DNA of 45,329 nt from an uncultured Eubacterium sp. (GTDB taxonomy: Bacteria > Bacillota > Clostridia > Lachnospirales > Lachnospiraceae). The stretch spans positions 1-45,329 of the forward strand of contig CANDJC010000025.1 of NCBI GenBank assembly GCA_947384955.1, given 5' to 3'. Under the pieces are notes generated by a model that saw only the letters and a list, made by a program, of their open reading frames with translations, searched no databases and had not been told where the DNA came from. Positions 41,101 through 45,329 of this stretch are shown here, one piece after another. Each line of letters starts with the position of its first letter. Positions within the stretch are counted from its first letter, which is position 1. A program made the translations under genes and the position numbers.

Positions 41101-42482
41101 TGGATGTGATGAAGAGAGTACCAGTCAGAGAACAGGAACCGAAAGTACGGGCAGCAAATTTTGAAGAAGTCTGCCTGGGATATACAAAAGAAGAAGCGAT
41201 GCAGGAGGCTGAGCGGTGTTTAAACTGCAAAAATGCCCAGTGTGTCAAAGGCTGTCCGGTCGGGATTGACATTCCGGCTTTTATCCAGCAGGTAAAAGAG
41301 GGAAATATCGAAAAATCGTATCAGGTGATTGCGGAATCCTCCGCGCTTCCGGCTGTGTGCGGCCGCGTCTGTCCGCAGGAAACGCAGTGCGAGGGCAAAT
41401 GTATCCGCGGCATTAAGGGCGAGCCGGTTTCCATTGGCAAGCTGGAGCGTTTTACGGCTGACTGGGCATGTGAAAACGGTATCAGACCGGCTCCGGCTGC
41501 ACAGAAAAACGGACGGAAAGTGGCAGTGATTGGCTCCGGCCCGGCCGGGCTGACCTGTGCGGGAGACTTGGCAAGGCTTGGCTATGACGTTACGATTTTT
41601 GAAGCGCTTCATGAAGCCGGCGGTGTGCTTGTATACGGGATTCCGGAATTCCGTCTGCCAAAAGAGCGCGTGGTAGCAAAAGAAGTAGAAAATGTCATTT
41701 CATTAGGAGTAAAAATCGAAACAAATGTGGTAATCGGAAAAGCCGTTACGATTGACGAGCTGATGGAAGAAGAAGGCTTTGAGGCAGTCTTTATCGGCTC
41801 CGGCGCCGGGCTTCCGAAATTTATGGGCATACCGGGCGAACAGGCAAACGGTGTATTTTCCGCCAACGAGTTTTTAACGCGCAATAACCTGATGAAGTCG
41901 TTTAAGGATTACGATACGCCGATTTCAGAAGGGAAGAAGGTAGTCGTAGTCGGCGGCGGCAACGTAGCGATGGATGCGGCCAGAACAGCGCTCCGTCTCG
42001 GCGCGGAAGTGCATATTGTATACCGCAGAAGCGAAGCGGAGCTTCCGGCCAGAGTAGAAGAAGTGCACCATGCCAAAGAAGAGGGCATTATTTTTGACCT
42101 GCTCCAGAATCCGCAGGAAATCCTTGTGGACGAGAACGGATGGGTCAGAGGCATCCGCATTATCAAAATGGAACTCGGAGAACCGGATGAGTCCGGCAGA
42201 AGAAGACCGGTAGAAATACCTGGCTCAGAATACGAAATCGAATGCGACACGGTAATTATGTCGCTCGGCACTTCCCCGAATCCGCTGATATCTTCTACCA
42301 CAGGCGGACTGGATACCAACCGCTGGCAGTGCATCGTGGCAGAAGAAGAAAACGGACAGACATCCAAGCCTGGCGTGTTTGCAGGCGGCGATGCCGTAAC
42401 AGGCGCCGCAACCGTAATTCTTGCCATGGGAGCCGGGAAGGCGGCGGCAAAAGGAATTCATGAGTACCTGACAAATAAATAA
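41100..42482 (+). CDS. nfnB: NADPH-dependent glutamate synthase-type subunit (NfnB-like)
   Basis: 460 residues. N-terminal cysteine clusters for iron-sulfur centres (AERCLNCKNAQCVKGCPVGI and CGRVCPQETQCEGKCIRG), then FAD motif VAVIGSGPAGLTCAGDLAR, the VLVYGIPEFRLPKE segment, the NADP motif VVVVGGGNVAMDAARTALRLG and a final GDAVTGAATVILAMGAGK. Length and motif order match the large Nfn subunit or the small glutamate synthase subunit; no large glutamate synthase gene is near, favouring Nfn. Confidence 0.85.
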   Translation: MDVMKRVPVREQEPKVRAANFEEVCLGYTKEEAMQEAERCLNCKNAQCVKGCPVGIDIPAFIQQVKEGNIEKSYQVIAESSALPAVCGRVCPQETQCEGKCIRGIKGEPVSIGKLERFTADWACENGIRPAPAAQKNGRKVAVIGSGPAGLTCAGDLARLGYDVTIFEALHEAGGVLVYGIPEFRLPKERVVAKEVENVISLGVKIETNVVIGKAVTIDELMEEEGFEAVFIGSGAGLPKFMGIPGEQANGVFSANEFLTRNNLMKSFKDYDTPISEGKKVVVVGGGNVAMDAARTALRLGAEVHIVYRRSEAELPARVEEVHHAKEEGIIFDLLQNPQEILVDENGWVRGIRIIKMELGEPDESGRRRPVEIPGSEYEIECDTVIMSLGTSPNPLISSTTGGLDTNRWQCIVAEEENGQTSKPGVFAGGDAVTGAATVILAMGAGKAAAKGIHEYLTNK

Positions 42483-42513
42483 AAATCTGCGTGCCTTTGG
42501 GCATGGATTTAAA

Positions 42514-42570
42514 AAAACAGCCTGGAATGTACGGATTTGGAACAGGAAGCGGTACATGCCGGGCTGTTTT
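42514..42570 (+). terminator. Terminator after nfnB
   Basis: AAAACAGCC near 42514-42522 pairs with GGCTGTTTT at 42562-42570, with further GTAC/GTAC pairing inside. It lies 30 bp past the stop. Confidence 0.65.
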
Positions 42571-42608
42571 GCACAAGATTTATTTAAAGTCAGAAAAGGA
42601 AGTAAAAT

Positions 42609-42944
42609 ATGGATGACAGAATCAGGGATATTACAGCTGAAGTGAGCGAAGAAATGATAAGATTATTCGGCGAAAAGATTGAGCGTATTATTTTATACGG
42701 TTCTTATGCGCGGGGAGATTATGGAATAGAATCGGATATTGATTTTATGGTTTTATTAAACTGCAGACAGGAAGAAATAACGCGAAACCGTAAAGCAATC
42801 AGCCGGGCGGCGAGCCGCATTGGCCTGCGAAATGATATTATGGTGTCTCTTCTTGCGCGTAACTGCATGGATTTTAAAAATAACATGAAGTACCAGCCGT
42901 TTTATCAGAATATAGAAAGCGAAGGTTTGAATATATATGGATAA
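42609..42944 (+). CDS. Minimal nucleotidyltransferase (MNT-type antitoxin)
   Basis: 111 residues. The nucleotidyltransferase motif GSYARGDYGIESDID is at 31-45 with the metal Asp at 43 and 45. This is the MNT partner of HEPN toxins, which AMPylates or otherwise neutralises the RNase. The gene overlaps the HEPN start by 8 nt. AGGAAG lies 8 nt before the ATG. Confidence 0.85.
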   Translation: MDDRIRDITAEVSEEMIRLFGEKIERIILYGSYARGDYGIESDIDFMVLLNCRQEEITRNRKAISRAASRIGLRNDIMVSLLARNCMDFKNNMKYQPFYQNIESEGLNIYG

Positions 42945-43410
42945 AGTAAGAATGGACTTAGCTTTATACCGTCTGGAAACAGCCAGGCAGTGCATCGTAT
43001 CTGCAAAAGCCCTGATTGAAATATCGGATTATAAGGGAGCGGCAAACCGTTCTTATTATGCTGTCTTTCACTGTATGAGAAGCGTGCTGGCACTGCGGTG
43101 CATAGATTTTTCAAAGCATTCTGCAGTTGCTGCTTACTTTCGAAAAGAATATGTAAAGACAGGAATATTTGATGCAGCAATGTCAGATATTATATCCGAA
43201 GCATTTGATATTCGCAGTGACAGTGACTATAACGATTATTTTGTATTATCAAAAAAAGAAGTGGAAGAACAGGTATCAGATTCCCAGTATTTTTATGAAA
43301 AGGCAGAAGCATATGTTTTAAAGCAGATTGAGGATAGCAGAAAGAAGAGAGCATCTGACGCAGGTATGACACAAGAAACAGCTGATGTACAGCCGGATAG
43401 GAACAGCTGA
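42937..43410 (+). CDS. HEPN-domain protein (MNT/HEPN toxin)
   Basis: 157 residues. A helical HEPN domain with AANRSYYAVFHCMRSVLA and FSKHSAVAAYFRK; the catalytic region reads FDIRSDSDYNDYF near 90-102. The classical R-x4-6-H RNase motif is replaced by R93-x4-Y98, as in other MNT-paired HEPN proteins of this type. The last 25 residues (after residue 132) are a charged tail. Overlap with MNT marks one operon. Toxicity is inferred. Confidence 0.82.
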   Translation: MDKVRMDLALYRLETARQCIVSAKALIEISDYKGAANRSYYAVFHCMRSVLALRCIDFSKHSAVAAYFRKEYVKTGIFDAAMSDIISEAFDIRSDSDYNDYFVLSKKEVEEQVSDSQYFYEKAEAYVLKQIEDSRKKRASDAGMTQETADVQPDRNS

Positions 43411-43436
43411 TATGGATGCACTAAAAGGAGAACTTT

Positions 43437-43724
43437 ATGGAACAAAAAATATACGAATACGATTCGCTTATTTACGAAGCAGAAGGAAAAGGAGGCGCCT
43501 ACACGGTATTTCCTTATGATGTAAGAAAAGAATTCCAGGCCGGACGGGCAAAGATACACGCAGAATTTGACGGGGAGCCTTATGACGGAAGTGTGGTCAA
43601 TATGGGGCTTAAAAATCCGGACGGGTCGGTGTGCTATATCATTGGAATACGAAAGGATATCAGGAACAAAATCGGCAAGCAGCCCGGGGATACGGTGCGG
43701 GTCCGGGTACACAGGAGGGATTAG
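43437..43724 (+). CDS. DUF1905-domain protein
   Basis: 95 residues. A small beta-barrel-like protein with KGGAYTVFPYDVRKEF, HAEFDGEPYDGSVVNMG and IIGIRKDIRNKIGKQPGDTV, all matching DUF1905 text. AAGGAG before ATG. Function unknown. Its stop overlaps the holA stop by 4 nt on the other strand. Confidence 0.85.
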   Translation: MEQKIYEYDSLIYEAEGKGGAYTVFPYDVRKEFQAGRAKIHAEFDGEPYDGSVVNMGLKNPDGSVCYIIGIRKDIRNKIGKQPGDTVRVRVHRRD

Positions 43725-44707
43725 GCATCCCGCCTGCTATACGTTACAATCAGCATTTCCACCGCAATCTGATCTGTCATCCGCCCCGTCTTGCAGTCCG
43801 TTTCCAGTTCCGCTCCTTCATTCAGCGCCTGGCGCAGTTCTTTTTCAGAAAACGCGGCGGCCTGTTCCAGCGAGCGTTTTACCGCAAACGGCGGAATCGA
43901 GGCTTTTGCGGCCATTGTTTTTGCATCGAGACCTTTTTTATACATGGATTTTAAATCCAGCAGAATCCGGAACTGCCGGTTAATCAGGTACAGAATCCGC
44001 ATCGGCGGCTCTTTTAAAGAAAGCAGGTCATAGTAAAGGGCAAGTGCTTTTTTCTGTTCGCGTTTCCCAATGGCGTTTACCATGTCAAAAATCCGGTTCG
44101 ATACCTGTTCCGTGCAGACGGCTTCCACATCAGCCGCTTCGATAACTTCTTTATCCAGTGTATAACATAAGAGTTTTTCAAGCTCTTTGTCGATGATATT
44201 CATATCTGTCCCGGTCTTGGAAAGAAACAGCTGAAGGACAGACTGGGTGATTTTTTTGTTTTCTTTTTTCAGCCGCCCGAGTATCCAGCGTGTTAATAGC
44301 GGCTCCTTTTGTTCCCCGAACTCAATGACGCTGCCGGTTTTGCTTGCGGCTTTATACATTTTGCCCCGTTTATCGACTTTGGATTCTACAAACAGCATAA
44401 CGGTAGACGGCGGAAGCTGCGGCAGGTATTTTGCCAGTTCCTCGCAGCTGTTTTCGAAAAAACCGCTGTCTTCTATAAGAATCAGCCGGTAGTCCGCAAA
44501 GAAAGGCATGGTTTCTGCGATGTCTATCAGCTCCAGGGGATTGATATGCGCCCCTTCCCGGCAGGTAACGTTCATCGTATCATCCGGTTTTGCCAGCGCC
44601 TGCTTCAGCCTGCGTTTATACTGGTGTTTTAAATAATCCTCGCTGCCGTACAAAAGGTATACATTTTTAAACTGTCCGGTTTTAATATCTTCATCAATTG
44701 TTTTCAT
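43721..44707 (-). CDS. holA: DNA polymerase III subunit delta
   Basis: 328 residues from ATG 44707 with GGAGG 4 nt upstream. N-terminal VYLLYGSEDYLKHQYKRRLK, MPFFADYRLILIEDSGFF, LPPSTVMLFVESKVDKRGKMYK, TDMNIIDKELEKLLCYT and the C-terminal RILYLINRQFRILLDLK are typical of bacterial HolA. It loads the sliding clamp. It lies downstream of rpsT with a terminator between them, an order common in Firmicutes. Confidence 0.93.
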   Translation of the reverse strand: MKTIDEDIKTGQFKNVYLLYGSEDYLKHQYKRRLKQALAKPDDTMNVTCREGAHINPLELIDIAETMPFFADYRLILIEDSGFFENSCEELAKYLPQLPPSTVMLFVESKVDKRGKMYKAASKTGSVIEFGEQKEPLLTRWILGRLKKENKKITQSVLQLFLSKTGTDMNIIDKELEKLLCYTLDKEVIEAADVEAVCTEQVSNRIFDMVNAIGKREQKKALALYYDLLSLKEPPMRILYLINRQFRILLDLKSMYKKGLDAKTMAAKASIPPFAVKRSLEQAAAFSEKELRQALNEGAELETDCKTGRMTDQIAVEMLIVTYSRRDA

Positions 44708-44730
44708 AAATCCTCCGGTCTGAAATAACG

Positions 44731-44765
44731 AAAAAACCACTGATTAAGAGGGAATCAGTGGTTTT
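44731..44765 (-). terminator. Terminator after rpsT
   Basis: AAAACCACTGATT (44733-44745) pairs perfectly with AATCAGTGGTTTT (44753-44765), loop 7 nt; the minus strand continues with two more T (44732-44731). It lies 65 bp past the rpsT stop and 24 bp before the holA start. Confidence 0.92.
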
Positions 44766-44829
44766 GTTATGCAGTCATCTATGTTCCTCCAAAAATCCGG
44801 GTCAGATTCCAGACAGCATGTCCGGACTG

Positions 44830-45090
44830 TTACATTTTATTGACAGCCTGACTTAATCTCGAAATCTTTCTGGAAGAAGTATTCTTGTGATAAACGCCCT
44901 TGGTTGCTGCTTTACTGAGTTCTCCTGTGGCAGCTCTTAAAGCGGTTACTGCAGCTTCTTTGTCGTTTGCGGCAATTGCAGCATTGACTTTTTTAATCGC
45001 TGTCTTTACCTTAGAGCGGATTGATTTATTTCTGGCAGCTCTTTTTTCTGCTACAAGAATTCTTTTCTTTGCTGATTTAATATTAGCCAA
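44830..45090 (-). CDS. rpsT: 30S ribosomal protein S20
   Basis: 86 residues from a TTG start at 45090 with GGAGGTG 6 nt upstream; TTG is also the known start in E. coli rpsT. The sequence starts with ANIKSAKKRILVAEKRAARN and ends with KNTSSRKISRLSQAVNKM, typical of S20. A longer frame from 45111 would skip the ribosome site. TTG initiation may take part in self-control by free S20. Confidence 0.95.
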   Translation of the reverse strand: MANIKSAKKRILVAEKRAARNKSIRSKVKTAIKKVNAAIAANDKEAAVTALRAATGELSKAATKGVYHKNTSSRKISRLSQAVNKM

Positions 45091-45173
45091 TCGAAACACC
45101 TCCATTTGCAATAAGATTCAATGTATTGGTGTTCATTATGCGGACACGGACAATTTAACGAACACACTAAATT

Positions 45174-45202
45174 ATAATAGAATAATTGAAATGGTCTGTC
45201 AA
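45174..45202 (-). promoter_or_regulatory. rpsT promoter
   Basis: TTGACA (45202-45197), 17-bp spacer, TATTAT (45179-45174). The 80-nt leader between it and the start codon is AT-rich with no strong hairpin that I can see. Confidence 0.75.
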
Positions 45203-45239
45203 TACATAAAATGAGATTTTTTGTAAAAACTGAAATTAT

Positions 45240-45329
45240 ACGTAACAGTTTGGGGTGGGGGAGTGTGGCTTCGCGGACGCCGGGAGAGGGGATTTGCCAG
45301 GTCTTCCTGCGGCTGCTCCAGAATGTTAA
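45240..45329. repeat. Dispersed palindromic element, second copy cut by the window end
   Basis: CGTAACAGTT, TCGCGGACGCCGGGAGAGG, TCTTCCTGCGGC and GCTCCAGAATG line up in order with the reverse complement of the right half of 24683-24865. Only the first arm is inside the window. It lies about 40 bp upstream of the rpsT promoter on the other side of it. Confidence 0.85.

Noticed and set aside
42609-43410. A tRNA nucleotidyltransferase or kanamycin nucleotidyltransferase gene
   Set aside because: Length of 111 residues, and the 8-nt overlap with a HEPN gene, fit an MNT/HEPN pair instead.

Overview
The window looks like a chromosomal stretch from a gut-type Clostridia, most likely Lachnospiraceae. 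This is inferred from gene families and style: an NfnAB-type electron-bifurcating pair, BlaR1/BlaI sensors, a class D beta-lactamase, sigma/anti-sigma and ABC/histidine-kinase modules, AGGAGG ribosome sites and mid GC content. No database search was possible, so all names rest on motifs and recalled family resemblance.

Layout. 1-3921: an AGAC microsatellite whose last copies form a terminator stem, then a large secreted repeat protein. 3922-5733: a decayed island on the minus strand (a PIN remnant with an intact 59-residue antitoxin-like gene, and a GNAT-like pseudogene with a small partner), flanked by a 149-bp direct repeat of the leader of the next operon. 5734-12982: two ABC transporters on either side of a histidine kinase that has no response regulator gene beside it; both transporter promoters carry 11-bp-spaced direct repeats like OmpR/PhoB-class sites. 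13077-14962: an internally deleted AAA/DUF4143 gene, an SRAP (HMCES/YedK) gene, a MazF-like gene, and between them a strong minus-strand promoter overlapped by LexA-like boxes that would make an RNA of about 90 nt ending in a good terminator. 15155-18014: an EAL protein with a degenerate GGDEF domain, a stand-alone CheY and a CheC-like phosphatase. 18187-20537: a sigma factor with a large membrane anti-sigma candidate. 20641-24277: pta, then (minus) an aminotransferase, upp and a PIN/NYN-like nuclease.

24278-32000 is a beta-lactam response region: a palindromic dispersed repeat, a lipoprotein class D beta-lactamase, an M56 receptor-like protein whose BlaI partner is a pseudogene although its operator/promoter survives, then an intact blaI-blaR1 pair. 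32237-35782: a YbaK deacylase overlapping two radical SAM genes of the STM4012/STM4011 type, the second fused to a HAD phosphatase. 35970-37765: an Rpn-type nuclease and an orphan LytTR regulator. 37966-42482: two COG0523-type GTPases followed by nfnA-nfnB. 42609-45090: an MNT/HEPN toxin-antitoxin pair, DUF1905, holA and rpsT. The window ends inside a second copy of the palindromic repeat.

The most novel candidates are the SOS-box-controlled short transcript at 14286-14426, the 149-bp duplicated leader with its 11-bp repeats, the dispersed palindrome, and the blaI pseudogene with a retained operator.
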